A DNA stretch of 55,126 bases from a virus: positions 1-55,126 of the IMG/VR virus record IMGVR_UViG_3300048672_000495. One strand, written 5' to 3'. Both the position numbers and the translations under genes were made by a program. Numbering within the stretch: the first letter of the stretch is position 1; each line of letters begins with the position of its first letter. Below, piece by piece: positions 13,600-20,719 of the stretch. The notes beneath the pieces are model-generated. The model did not search any database and was not told where the DNA came from. It saw nothing but the letters and a program-made list of their open reading frames with translations.

Positions 13600-13990
13600 A
13601 TAAACAGAGGTTAATTAGCACATACATTGTTCAACCAGAATATTCGTTGAACCTAGGCTTCCGTTTTCGCGCAATTCTAATGTGGGAAACGGGGCTCAGA
13701 GCATAGGTTCAAACGAATTATTCGTAGGTTGGTAACAATGTTCAAATAGCAGTATTATTTTATATATAATATAAGCAAAAATTAAAAGCTAAAATAGAAT
13801 ATTAATTAAGTAAATTATATAAGTTTGTTAAATTTGTATAATTGTATTAATCAAGTGCGTCGGGCTTTAAGTTTCTGAGAAAGTAATAGCGAACTGACCA
13901 CTTCTTCCCCCACCATGTCTAGCAAAAACAGACTAGAAAATATTCTAGTAAATTGAGTAAAATTGCTCGCGTAGCGAGCAGATTCTAGGA
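13600..13990 (+). ncRNA. Structured RNA or long leader with a 35-bp quasi-palindrome
   Basis: Arms 13624-13655 and 13704-13741 pair along almost their whole length with a few bulges, enclosing a second stem CCGTTT/AAACGG (13661-13666 with 13687-13692). Nearer the gene are the hairpins CTAGAA/TTCTAG and TGCTCGC/GCGAGCA (7 bp, 3-base loop). Either a free RNA or a regulatory 5' leader of the 13996 gene. Confidence 0.6.
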
Positions 13991-13995
13991 TCAGA

Positions 13996-14790
13996 ATGTA
14001 TAGAGCAAAAATAATTAAAAACGATATAAAAACACTACCGTTTGAGGAAATTGTTAGTGTAGTAGAAATTGAACCATTTGTAACTAAATATGGAATTCAA
14101 AAATCGTGGTCCTGGTTAGGACCACAGCTATTTGCTCACTTAGGGGCGTATAAATTACCAGAACTAAAGAATGGTATGTATGATCCGGTAGAGTTTCTGA
14201 AGATTAATATTCGAGATAATTTCTTTGAAGAAGGACTATGGTACTTTCTAGTTAAGTCTAATAGAAGTATGCTCATGAAGGGCATGACTTCTCAAACACA
14301 CTTGCCCGTATGTTCACTAGTACCATTTTATTTAGCGGCTCAAAAACAATATAATAATATTAGCTACAGTTCCTGGGATCGTACTAAATTATCTATATTA
14401 GTAGATAAAAATCTAATGGATGTTATAGATACACCAAAAGTAGAGATAACAGCAGATGAAATTCTCTACGCTCGTGACCTAGGATCAGGTCAGTATGATC
14501 TTACAAGCTATAATAGATTGGTAGGTATAAAAGATACTGCGTTAGGTAAATTTAAGGCTATGACACAAGCTGTATTAGCACAAATTTGGTGTGCACATCC
14601 AGTAAATAGACATAAATACATGATACTAGACCCCTGGGACCTAGATTTAATGCCAGAACCATTAGTACCTTCAGAGGTACTAACATCTAGTTCCGTGACT
14701 TTACCATGGGAACAGAAATCTAGAACAAAAACTAGTAAAGAATCCAATAACACCCCCTTTATATTTCCATGGGAAAACGAAAATGTTTAA
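13996..14790 (+). CDS. Hypothetical phage protein with LPWE/FPWE tail motifs
   Basis: 264 residues, mostly alpha/beta (ILYARDLGSGQYDLTSYNRL, AVLAQIWCAHPVNRHKYMIL, DPWDLDLMPEPLV). The C-terminal 50 residues are disordered and carry TLPWEQ and FPWEN, reminiscent of the WPFP repeats in the DUF5664 protein at 8876. The first of three overlapping genes before a strong terminator. Related proteins probably exist in other phages, but I cannot name a function. Confidence 0.65.
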   Translation: MYRAKIIKNDIKTLPFEEIVSVVEIEPFVTKYGIQKSWSWLGPQLFAHLGAYKLPELKNGMYDPVEFLKINIRDNFFEEGLWYFLVKSNRSMLMKGMTSQTHLPVCSLVPFYLAAQKQYNNISYSSWDRTKLSILVDKNLMDVIDTPKVEITADEILYARDLGSGQYDLTSYNRLVGIKDTALGKFKAMTQAVLAQIWCAHPVNRHKYMILDPWDLDLMPEPLVPSEVLTSSSVTLPWEQKSRTKTSKESNNTPFIFPWENENV

Positions 14791-15082
14791 CTTATTCAAA
14801 ACGAAACCAGAAGAAAAAAAAGAAATTGTAACAGGTCCCCCTACAAGTATTACACCTGCACCAAAACTACCTGAGCCCCCAATGTGGACAGTCGGGCCAT
14901 CAAATGATGGTACACAAATAGTGTTGTGTATACAGCATGATTGTACAATCATTAGGATGTATATGAATGCAGAGGCTACGGAATCGTTGATTCAATCGCT
15001 TGATTCCCTTCTTCAGCCGATGTTGACCGTATTGCAAAAAAATTCGGTTTTAGAGCCATTTCCAACGATCGAAACAGCATGA
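14783..15082 (+). CDS. Hypothetical protein
   Basis: 99 residues. Starts MFNLFKTKPEEKKEIVTGPP, Pro-rich to about residue 35, then a small domain (QIVLCIQHDCTIIRMYMN) and a C-terminal helix. Overlaps the previous gene by 8 bases and the next by 4 (ATGA), so it belongs to the same unit as the HTH protein. Confidence 0.65.
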   Translation: MFNLFKTKPEEKKEIVTGPPTSITPAPKLPEPPMWTVGPSNDGTQIVLCIQHDCTIIRMYMNAEATESLIQSLDSLLQPMLTVLQKNSVLEPFPTIETA

Positions 15083-15378
15083 AGTACGATAATGAAACTA
15101 CCAAGAAATTAGTTGCTGATTACGCCTCAGGCGTGTCAGTTGCGCTCCTTGCGGAGCAATTAGACGTCCCTGAGCGCTCTATAATTGCCAAACTGGCCTC
15201 ACTTGGTGTATACAAGAAGAAGGAATACCTTAATAAACAGGGTGAACCGCCCATAAAAAAGGAAGAATACGTCGAGCGTATTGCAAATTTGCTAAAAGTC
15301 AATGTAGAACTACTAGAATCTCTTGAAAAGGTCAATAAAAACGTCTTAAAGATGCTAGAAGACGCATTAACTTCCTAA
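15079..15378 (+). CDS. Putative HTH DNA-binding regulator, paralog 1
   Basis: 99 residues. ADYASGVSVALLAEQLDVPE then RSIIAKLASLGVYKKKEY reads as a helix-turn-helix; the C-terminus is a helix VELLESLEKVNKNVLKMLE. The same fold and the core RS-x-IAKL-x(2)-GVY recur in the proteins at 16999 and 18110. Similar small proteins are common in T4-like and marine phages. A transcription-regulatory role is inferred from the fold and from the repeated operator-like DNA nearby. Confidence 0.7.
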   Translation: MKYDNETTKKLVADYASGVSVALLAEQLDVPERSIIAKLASLGVYKKKEYLNKQGEPPIKKEEYVERIANLLKVNVELLESLEKVNKNVLKMLEDALTS

Positions 15379-15383
15379 AACTC

Positions 15384-15420
15384 AAAAAGCCTCGTAATAT
15401 CACTATTACGAGGCTTTTTT
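15384..15420 (+). terminator. Rho-independent terminator
   Basis: AAAAGCCTCGTAATA, loop TCAC, TATTACGAGGC, then TTTTTT. A 15-bp stem six bases after the stop of the HTH gene; it closes the plus-strand operon. Confidence 0.95.
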
Positions 15421-15550
15421 GCGTCGGAAGTCAACTGTGACTATTTTTTCATTCAAAACAGCCCAACCACAATAATTATGACCCAACCGCGCTAATTGCT
15501 TGCCGGAGGCAAGAGGCTGCGCCGCTTGGGGCGATTCGCTAAATTCTCAC

Positions 15551-15579
15551 TTGACAAATCTGCTCAGCACTGGTAAAAT
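15551..15579 (+). promoter_or_regulatory. Plus-strand promoter P0 (GGCGC class)
   Basis: TTGACA (15551-15556), 17-bp spacer, TAAAAT (15574-15579), then TTGGCGC. Same -10/GGCGC arrangement as the promoters in the 17.6-23.5 kb island. A degenerate TTACAT-TTTG-TTACAAT repeat lies downstream at 15600-15616. It is followed by a small ORF at 15666. Confidence 0.7.
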
Positions 15580-15665
15580 TTGGCGCCGAAACAGACTTGT
15601 TACATTTTGTTACAATTGAGCAAAAACTAAACCCCCAGAATCCGAAGATTAAGGGGGTTAGAAGT

Positions 15666-15854
15666 ATGACTAGTACTTTTTATATAGATATCTTGAGTCG
15701 TCGAAACTCTCAATCTCCACTGTTTTTTAAGAGCTGGGACTCTGCCAGGTTTATGCTCGGTAGCCGAGCACCAGCCGTATCGCGTCGTACTGGGTTTCTT
15801 TGTGTGGTAAGAGCTACTTACCTACACGTATGTGTTCCTAAGTTGGTACCATAA
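15666..15854 (+). CDS. Doubtful small ORF (62 aa)
   Basis: MTSTFYIDILSRRNSQSPLF with a GGGGG SD-like stretch before the ATG and promoter P0 upstream. However, the composition is unusual (many Ser/Arg), the sequence contains the strong hairpin GCTCGG/CCGAGC (about 15754-15768), and it runs into the structured RNA region, so it may be part of an RNA rather than a gene. Confidence 0.3.
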   Translation: MTSTFYIDILSRRNSQSPLFFKSWDSARFMLGSRAPAVSRRTGFLCVVRATYLHVCVPKLVP

Positions 15855-16838
15855 AGGGTTCGAGACCGCGTACTAGGTAACACAATATAACAACGTCTCC
15901 CGACGTTGGCTGGATCATGTTGGGTTGCCTCTGCATCCACGATCTGATCCGCAACAAGCTCGATAGCACTCCAAAGCTATCGCATTTAAGTCCAATTCGG
16001 GCAGGATTCCATCCTGGGGTGGACACTAAATAAACCGACTCTCACGGTATTCTAGATCTAAGTTTCGCTTGATGGCCCTTGCATGCTAGTCTGCGGCACT
16101 CGCTACACCAGTCTATATAAGGAGCTGCTCGACTGGTATCTGCGCTGCTCGCTAATCTTATAATTCGTCTTGGATTTGATTAAGATCCAATGTAACGTCT
16201 ACACTTATATTAACCTCCGGGCCGCATGTAGACGCCTCCCAGATTCTGCCTTTCGTTGTTGTGAGACTATTTTGCGATCTTCCCACTACTACTCGCAGCC
16301 GCTTATATGCCGGGCCAGATCAGACATCCTGGTTTAAGTCCTTATGTCAGAGACTACCAACTTAAGTTTTGGCAAACTAACTATACGGATGACACCAGAA
16401 TAGTCATAGGAGAGTAATCTCTTTAGGTAACAGGCACGCAAATGCTTTCGACCTTATTAGACACCTACGGTCAGGAGACTCAGAGAAATCAGACTCATCT
16501 GACTAATCTACGACTGACCGTTTCGACCGAATTGCACGGTCTCATCAGGATGCTTTAATTGGTACCCCTTATGGGTTTCGATCCCATCTGCACAACGTGA
16601 AAGGCTGTTGACCTCGCCAGAAGTCCAAAGGGGCATAAATAGGGGATGGCTGTCGACCTGGTATAATTTTCACGACACTTAGTTCATCTATTCCCAACCA
16701 TGTATGGGAACCAAAGAGCACCATCTGGAAAATTGTAGTATAAGCTCGCCGTCTACTCACGCTGCCTCTGCTTGACGTCCCTTTACAAGGTAACGTGTTA
16801 TACTACGCGCCGGTGATTCCGGTCTTTCTCTCACTTCA
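15855..16838 (-). ncRNA. Large structured RNA region with embedded tRNA-Glu
   Basis: About 1 kb of non-coding sequence read leftward from tandem promoters at 16845 and 16939. Perfect stems: 16468-16474/16514-16520, 16196-16203/16227-16234, 16107-16113/16131-16137, 16170-16175/16185-16190, 16002-16007/16011-16016, 15961-15967/15976-15982, and 15891-15897/15902-15908, the last capped on the minus strand by a GGGA (GNRA) tetraloop. tRNA-Glu sits near the 5' end. The design (tRNA plus ~700 nt of dense stems) resembles large ornate phage RNAs; identity is unproven. Confidence 0.6.
16560..16634 (-). tRNA. tRNA-Glu (anticodon TTC)
   Basis: Acceptor GCCCCTT/AAGGGGT, encoded CCA, D arm GACT-TCTGGCGA-GGTC, anticodon stem ACAGC/GTTGT with loop CTTTCAC (TTC), T arm ATGGG-ATCGAAA-CCCAT. 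The T loop begins with A instead of the near-universal T54. Located in the 5' part of the structured RNA transcript. Confidence 0.93.
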
Positions 16839-16844
16839 ACATCT

Positions 16845-16873
16845 ATTATACATGAAAAGGGGATGCGAATCAA
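16845..16873 (-). promoter_or_regulatory. Proximal tandem promoter for tRNA-Glu / structured RNA
   Basis: Minus-strand TTGATT (16868-16873), 17-bp spacer, TATAAT (16845-16850). The -10 flank TTTCATGTATAATA is identical to that of the distal promoter at 16939, indicating a duplicated promoter. Confidence 0.8.
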
Positions 16874-16938
16874 GACAATATTTATTGATCTGAATCGCTG
16901 CTTTTCTTCTTGTCGCTAATTCCCCAGTCCATATACAT

Positions 16939-16967
16939 ATTATACATGAAAGGAGCCCCAGGATCAA
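16939..16967 (-). promoter_or_regulatory. Distal tandem promoter
   Basis: Minus-strand TTGATC (16962-16967), 17-bp spacer, TATAAT (16939-16944). The -35 lies inside the terminator hairpin of the 16999 gene, so termination and re-initiation are superimposed. Confidence 0.7.
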
Positions 16968-16992
16968 GTGAGAATTTTTGATCCTAGGCTCC
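16952..16992 (-). terminator. Terminator-like hairpin after the 16999 gene
   Basis: Stem GGAGCC-TA-GGATCAA pairs with TTGATCC-TG-GGGCTCC, six bases after the stop codon, followed on the minus strand by only a short T run (TTT). Confidence 0.65.
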
Positions 16993-16998
16993 GCACCG

Positions 16999-17310
16999 TC
17001 AGGCTTCGAGAGCCTTCAGGACGAACATCAGAGCCGGACCCGTGGCCTTTTCCAGCGACTCCACCTGTTCTTCGGACGCGCCGACCGCCTTGGCGATCTT
17101 GGCAACCATTTCCGCCTTCAGCATCTCACGCTTGCCGGCTTCCTTGGCCTTGGGGACGTACACACCTTCCTTCGACAGCTTGGCGATCACCGAGCGTGCC
17201 GACTTGCCCAGCTTGACAGCCAGAGCTTCCACAGCCACACCAGCTTGATAGCCGGCAACCAGTTCCGCAACCTGTTCGGCGGAATAATTCGCAACCTTTT
17301 CAGCAGACAT
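16999..17310 (-). CDS. Putative HTH DNA-binding regulator, paralog 2
   Basis: 103 residues, homologous to the proteins at 15079 and 18110: LVAGYQAGVAVEALAVKLGK then ARSVIAKLSKEGVYVPK, with helix QVESLEKATGPALMFVLKAL at the end. SD AGGAGAG before the ATG and a clean promoter at 17370-17398. Codon choice is much more G+C-rich than in paralog 1 (for example GCC, CTG, AAG), so the copies have had different histories. Confidence 0.75.
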   Translation of the reverse strand: MSAEKVANYSAEQVAELVAGYQAGVAVEALAVKLGKSARSVIAKLSKEGVYVPKAKEAGKREMLKAEMVAKIAKAVGASEEQVESLEKATGPALMFVLKALEA

Positions 17311-17369
17311 TTTCTCTCTCCTATGTTAATGGGTTAATTTATTCGGATTGTTCTGCGATCCGATAAAGA

Positions 17370-17398
17370 ATTATAAATCGTTTGGATAAAAGCCTCAA
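17370..17398 (-). promoter_or_regulatory. Sigma-70 promoter of HTH paralog 2
   Basis: Minus-strand TTGAGG (17393-17398), 17-bp spacer, TATAAT (17370-17375); about 55 bases upstream of the start codon. Confidence 0.75.
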
Positions 17399-17606
17399 GT
17401 GAATATTTTTTAATGTATACTCGTGGCTCAACATTTTTTGGATACAAACGCGCACGTTAAAACTTATGCGGGCCGGCTGCCTACGCAGCGTTGGGTTATG
17501 CTTGATCTCCCAATCCATTTCATTATTATACGCGGGAAATTTCAAAAATTCAAGAAAATTATTTCCGACCTTACGACTAATTGGGGTCAGGCTCAGAAAA
17601 ATTCAC

Positions 17607-17635
17607 TTGACAGCGCGTGGTCGCGCGAGTATAAT
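17607..17635 (+). promoter_or_regulatory. Plus-strand promoter P1 (GGCGC class)
   Basis: TTGACA (17607-17612), 17-bp spacer containing the inverted repeat GCGCG-tggt-CGCGC, TATAAT (17630-17635), then GGGCGC. It points away from the HTH paralog 2 gene into a non-coding region with a 14-bp direct repeat. Confidence 0.75.
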
Positions 17636-17825
17636 GGGCGCGGCCAAATTATACCGCTTTACCACTGGCGCAGAACGCACTAAGTGTATTTTTTGTAGCA
17701 CTACCACTGGCGCAGCGCACTGCTTTTTTTCGACGTGAGCGCTCACTAACGTCCAAATGTGTGTAAGTGCTTACATTGAATGCGAGTGAGAATGATTCGC
17801 GTTCAGGGCCCGAATTGTAGCCTAT

Positions 17826-17875
17826 GTAACAGATTGTAAAAGTCATTGACACACCCCAATTTTATGTGATAAAAT
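17826..17875 (+). promoter_or_regulatory. Plus-strand promoter P2 with overlapping inverted repeat
   Basis: TTGACA (17846-17851), 18-bp spacer, TAAAAT (17870-17875), then TGGCGC. The perfect inverted repeat CCAATTTTAT-GTG-ATAAAATTGG (17856-17878) covers spacer and -10. A variant TTGTAA-type box lies just upstream (17826-17840). Confidence 0.8.
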
Positions 17876-17918
17876 TGGCGCGCCCGAAGTGAGTGCTCAC
17901 TTCGCTACCGGGCAAAAC

Positions 17919-17940
17919 AAAAACCGCGGCCGCGGTTTTT
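17919..17940 (+). terminator. Palindromic terminator ~50 bases after P2
   Basis: AAAAACCGCGG followed by CCGCGGTTTTT, a perfect 22-bp palindrome ending in T5. Functional in either direction; for P2 it would define an RNA of about 55-60 nt. Confidence 0.8.
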
Positions 17941-18083
17941 GAAAGTGAGTACCTGCTATGCGCAGGGATGCCAACCTAGCGGCTACCGATGGCGTCGGGT
18001 CACGGCCGCGTTTCTCGCTTTTTTGTCAATAGGGATTTACCCTATACCCGCCGCGATGACTTTATGCACGCATTGCGGGATTT

Positions 18084-18111
18084 AATCAATAGGGGTTTCC
18101 CCCTATTGATT
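18084..18111 (-). terminator. 12-bp hairpin at the end of HTH paralog 3
   Basis: AATCAATAGGGG-TTTC-CCCCTATTGATT overlaps the stop codon of the 18110 gene. No long T run, so it could be a terminator or an RNA-stabilising end. A shorter relative (TAGGG-ATTTA-CCCTA) lies near 18031. Confidence 0.6.
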
Positions 18112-18502
18112 ATTCGCCTACCGGGGCGACTTCGCCAGCCCTTTCCTCGCCATTTTCCAGCGGTTTGCTGTTGGCGAGCGCCGTGAAAATTTTCACCAGA
18201 GCGGTTTTGTTCGCCTTTGTGAGCGATTCCGTTTCCGATTCGGTCAACTTCAAAACCGCGCCGATCGCATCGGCGTGCGCGTCTTTCTTGACCGGCTTTT
18301 CGCCGTTCTTGCTGACATACGCCTTCGCCTTGTATACGCCTTCTTTCGTGAGCTTGGCGATCACGCTGCGAGCAGTCTTGCCGATGGCAACAGCCATCTT
18401 TTCGACGTTTTCCTTACTCGCGTCGGCAGCGTAGCCCGCGAGAATGGTTGCGGTTTGCGCATCGGTGTAATTCGGTGCCTTGACAGTCTTTTCGGTAGCC
18501 AT
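18110..18502 (-). CDS. Putative HTH DNA-binding regulator, paralog 3
   Basis: 130 residues. Same core as paralogs 1 and 2 (KTARSVIAKLTKEGVYKAK) preceded by an Ala-rich helix and followed by a C-terminal extension (ANSKPLENGEERAGEVAPVG) absent from the others. SD AAGGGC before the ATG; promoter at 18541-18569. Probably regulates genes of this island; target unknown. Confidence 0.75.
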   Translation of the reverse strand: MATEKTVKAPNYTDAQTATILAGYAADASKENVEKMAVAIGKTARSVIAKLTKEGVYKAKAYVSKNGEKPVKKDAHADAIGAVLKLTESETESLTKANKTALVKIFTALANSKPLENGEERAGEVAPVGE

Positions 18503-18540
18503 TTTTTGCCCTTTCGTGGCAGTTGTGAAGTGAAGTAGAG

Positions 18541-18569
18541 ACTATACCGGAATCCGAAAACCTTGTCAA
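18541..18569 (-). promoter_or_regulatory. Sigma-70 promoter of HTH paralog 3
   Basis: Minus-strand TTGACA (18564-18569), 17-bp spacer, TATAGT (18541-18546). A second, weaker TTGCGC-17-CATAAT pair lies upstream around 18630-18655, next to a TTACAAACTG repeat. Confidence 0.75.
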
Positions 18570-18660
18570 CTGTGGGGTTATTTCCCGTTGTTGCGTTGCG
18601 TTTGGTTTCTTGATCCGATAAGTAGATTATGAGGCATGGCAGGCCAGCGCGCAAGTGTTA

Positions 18661-18735
18661 TTACAAACTGTTACAATTGCATTTTCCTACCATATGCCCG
18701 CGTGCATGTCAAGCAGTATTACAAACTGTTACAAT
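18661..18735 (+). repeat. Two copies of the TTACAAACTGTTACAAT box
   Basis: Exact copies at 18661-18677 and 18719-18735. Each is a direct repeat of TTACAA with a 10-bp period, the geometry of tandem binding by OmpR/PhoB-type regulators (known family behaviour; which protein binds here is unknown). A third, degenerate copy at 18754-18770 abuts promoter P3. Confidence 0.75.
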
Positions 18736-18753
18736 TGCCCGGCCTGGGGCCTG

Positions 18754-18807
18754 TTACATCTTGTTACAAAAAACCGCTTGACGCGGGCCAAAATTATATG
18801 ATATAAT
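18754..18807 (+). promoter_or_regulatory. Plus-strand promoter P3 with box and inverted repeat
   Basis: Box TTACATCTTGTTACAAA (18754-18770), 7-base gap, TTGACG (18778-18783), 18-bp spacer, TATAAT (18802-18807). The inverted repeat CCAAAATTATAT-G-ATATAATTTTGG covers spacer and -10; GGCGC follows. Transcription runs into the palindrome AAGTTAGTGAGT-ACTCACTAACTT and then the terminator at 18852. Confidence 0.8.
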
Positions 18808-18851
18808 TTTGGCGCCCGAAGTTAGTGAGTACTCACTAACTTAGTATATAA

Positions 18852-18882
18852 AATAATATGGGGCATATTGCCCCATATTATT
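18852..18882. terminator. Bidirectional terminator-like palindrome
   Basis: AATAATATGGGGC, 5-base loop, GCCCCATATTATT; 13-bp stem overlapping the stop of the 18881 gene. It can end the minus-strand gene and the short P3 transcript. Confidence 0.75.
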
Positions 18883-19234
18883 AAACTATAACCCAGTATC
18901 TGTCGAGTAGATACCGCGCCCACGGTTTGAATTGTGTTTTCTCACCGTGGCCGAATCTATACCCATTTTCGTGCTGCCAGATATGGATATATTCGTGAAA
19001 CAAACACCCGAGCATTTTCTCCAGAGTATCCGAATACTGTTCAGATACTAGAATAACGTGAGTTTTTTTGTTCTTGCCGAGATACCCCGGATAATGGTAT
19101 AATGCTGCACATTCGTCACCATCCTGGTATATATGTTTCACGCGGAAAACATATACCGGCAATTTTACGTCGAATATCGAATCCATTAGCGGACCATATG
19201 GATTCGATATTCTTTGCATTTTGTTATTTGGCAC
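18881..19234 (-). CDS. SprT-like zinc metalloprotease domain protein 1, GTG start
   Basis: 117 residues. LFHEYIHIWQHENG contains the HExxH zincin motif (H80, E81, H84) and GYRFGHGEKTQFKPW could give the third ligand, as in SprT-type proteins (HExxH then GHGxxW). The GTG at 19234 has the SD AAAGGA and overlaps the exonuclease stop by 11 bases. Proposed function: intracellular proteolysis, substrate unknown. One of three HExxH proteins within 3.5 kb. Confidence 0.75.
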   Translation of the reverse strand: MPNNKMQRISNPYGPLMDSIFDVKLPVYVFRVKHIYQDGDECAALYHYPGYLGKNKKTHVILVSEQYSDTLEKMLGCLFHEYIHIWQHENGYRFGHGEKTQFKPWARYLLDRYWVIV

Positions 19235-19922
19235 AGAAATGATCCTTTACTTGAAAAGATTTCCAGTTATATGCAATTGTTTTTTCTTGCCAATTGCGTT
19301 TCTTGAGAATATGCACCAGAGTCGGCAATTCATATCCGATAATATCCTCAATTGAAGTATGCGGTTCGTCAGTCATACTACCAGTGAGAAACCCAGTAAC
19401 TGCTTCGGCAGTTGTCGAATATGTCATATTACCGAATTTCGTGCGAGCATTGAACAAATGATTGTCAATGGCAAACTGTCGATATGCCTTAGTTTGACAG
19501 ATATTGCCAACGGCCGCGCCCCATAAACAAAACCGATTTGAAAACATATTCAAATCAATTTGAGTATTTGCACATTTACTCGCATCAAATGCGAGATTAT
19601 ATGCCGTAAGTGTCGGGTTATACTTACCCGCTGCTTTTTCCAGCCAACGATTTACTGCGTTTGCGCTTGCGAGCATACGCGAACCCGCTGTTAGCATCGC
19701 ATTATAAGAATCCATGCGTGCAGACACGTTCGCAGCAGACCAGATACCCGGCGCATTCTTATCGTAAAAAAGCGAGTCAACACCAAAAACAGATTGAACC
19801 AAAACCGCACATTGTGCGGCAATGTTTCCATGCCTATCGCAGACAACCGCGCCAAAATCCGCGACCTTATCCGTGATTGACGTTTCAGTGTCAACGATTA
19901 GGAAAAACTGTTTTTTTGCCAT
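19224..19922 (-). CDS. DnaQ-like DEDDh 3'-5' exonuclease
   Basis: 232 residues. Exo motif I is FFLIVDTETS (D11, E13); motif II TAYNLAFDAS; motif III EPHTSIEDIIGYELP (H-x4-D), giving a DEDDh active site. Probably degrades DNA or RNA ends; role in host takeover or repair is open. The promoter, with its GGGTAAACACCTA box, is at 19948-19990. Confidence 0.8.
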   Translation of the reverse strand: MAKKQFFLIVDTETSITDKVADFGAVVCDRHGNIAAQCAVLVQSVFGVDSLFYDKNAPGIWSAANVSARMDSYNAMLTAGSRMLASANAVNRWLEKAAGKYNPTLTAYNLAFDASKCANTQIDLNMFSNRFCLWGAAVGNICQTKAYRQFAIDNHLFNARTKFGNMTYSTTAEAVTGFLTGSMTDEPHTSIEDIIGYELPTLVHILKKRNWQEKTIAYNWKSFQVKDHFCAK

Positions 19923-19947
19923 TGTGCGCCTTAGTGGGTGAGCATTG

Positions 19948-19990
19948 ATTATATAGGAAAAACCAGTTGCGTGACTAGGTGTTTACCCTT
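19948..19990 (-). promoter_or_regulatory. GGGTAAACACCTA-box promoter (copy 1)
   Basis: Minus strand: AAGGGTAAACACCTA (19976-19990), then 22 bases, then TATAAT (19948-19953). No good -35 hexamer is present, so the box seems to take its place. Three more copies occur upstream of minus-strand genes at 21704, 22604 and 23026. Confidence 0.65.
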
Positions 19991-20465
19991 AGTGACCTTG
20001 CACGCTAGGGACATATACCCCGCTGATTTTGAACCTATCACAAACCGCTTTCAGATACTGCACATTATCTTCGTAAAATACTGCGCGAGCGGCCCGAAAC
20101 TGTTTCAAATTGAAGAATTTAATCAACCCGCGAATTTTCAATTTCGCACCGCTGATATTCTCGCCGGGTTTGCGCGAGATTAGATAATCTGGTTTGCCGA
20201 GAATCTCATTTACATATTGCCAGTCTGCCGCGCCCATTTGCCGCGCAGTCGCAATAATAACATAACATTCAGGGTCTGCAATATCTGCCTTATATTGTTG
20301 CGCGAGCGGCAATAACTTATCAAGCATTGCCAGTTTTTCATTTTCTCGCCAATATGGCAAGTCGATTCGTTCGACATTATCCGCACCCATTATTGTGCGG
20401 TATCTATGTGAACTATCAACGATAGTACCGTCCATATCGTAAATAGATACTCTGCGAATTGCCAT
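19989..20465 (-). CDS. HAD-superfamily phosphatase
   Basis: 158 residues from the ATG at 20465 (SD AAAGGA). SIYDMDGTIVDSSHRYR holds the catalytic DxDGT (D10, D12); YVIIATARQ gives the motif II Thr, and RAVFYEDNVQYL the acidic motif IV. Similar to the phosphatase half of phage polynucleotide-kinase/phosphatases and to HAD nucleotidases; substrate probably a nucleotide or nucleic-acid end. Confidence 0.8.
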   Translation of the reverse strand: MAIRRVSIYDMDGTIVDSSHRYRTIMGADNVERIDLPYWRENEKLAMLDKLLPLAQQYKADIADPECYVIIATARQMGAADWQYVNEILGKPDYLISRKPGENISGAKLKIRGLIKFFNLKQFRAARAVFYEDNVQYLKAVCDRFKISGVYVPSVQGH

Positions 20466-20502
20466 TATATTATCCTTTGGTTGATTCGTTTCTGACCCTT
20501 TG

Positions 20503-20531
20503 AATATACGCTTACCCGCGCAGTGTGTCAA
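20503..20531 (-). promoter_or_regulatory. Sigma-70 promoter of the HAD gene
   Basis: Minus-strand TTGACA (20526-20531), 17-bp spacer, TATATT (20503-20508). A TTACAAACTG box (20538-20554) lies six bases upstream of the -35, i.e. in activator or repressor position. Confidence 0.8.
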
Positions 20532-20537
20532 TCAGTT

Positions 20538-20606
20538 TTACAAACTGTTACAATTTCGGCGCGCATAGATTTGGCTAATTGTCAAGTGTTATTACAAACT
20601 GTTACA
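20538..20606. repeat. Two TTACAAACTGTTACA boxes upstream of the HAD promoter
   Basis: Copies at 20538-20554 (exact) and 20592-20606. Together with the copy at 20626 (attached to P4) they make three boxes in 105 bases, shared between a minus-strand and a plus-strand promoter. Confidence 0.75.
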
Positions 20607-20625
20607 CGGGCCATACTTTGCACCG

Positions 20626-20679
20626 TTACAAACTGTTACAATAAAGTGCTTGACGCGGCCCAATTTTATGTGATAAAAT
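20626..20679 (+). promoter_or_regulatory. Plus-strand promoter P4 with box and inverted repeat
   Basis: Box 20626-20642, 7-base gap, TTGACG (20650-20655), 18-bp spacer, TAAAAT (20674-20679). Inverted repeat CCAATTTTAT-GTG-ATAAAATTGG. GGCGC follows, then GTAAGTTAG-tgctaa-CTAACTTAC at the expected 5' end of the RNA. Confidence 0.8.
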
Positions 20680-20719
20680 TGGCGCAAATGTAAGTTAGTG
20701 CTAACTAACTTACGTGATA

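Larger units (their letters stand above)
17399..18083. other. Long regulatory non-coding region with plus-strand promoters P1 and P2
   Basis: 685 bases without a supported gene. Holds promoter P1 (17607-17635), a 14-bp direct repeat (17660-17673 and 17702-17715), a palindromic GTGAGCGCTCAC, promoter P2 (17846-17875), a palindrome GAAGTGAGTGCTCACTTC and a terminator at 17919. Open frames here have no SD and overlap these signals. Confidence 0.55.

Noticed and set aside
15838-16026. Minus-strand open frame in the structured RNA
   Set aside because: Runs through several perfect stems, no SD, starts near stop-rich sequence.
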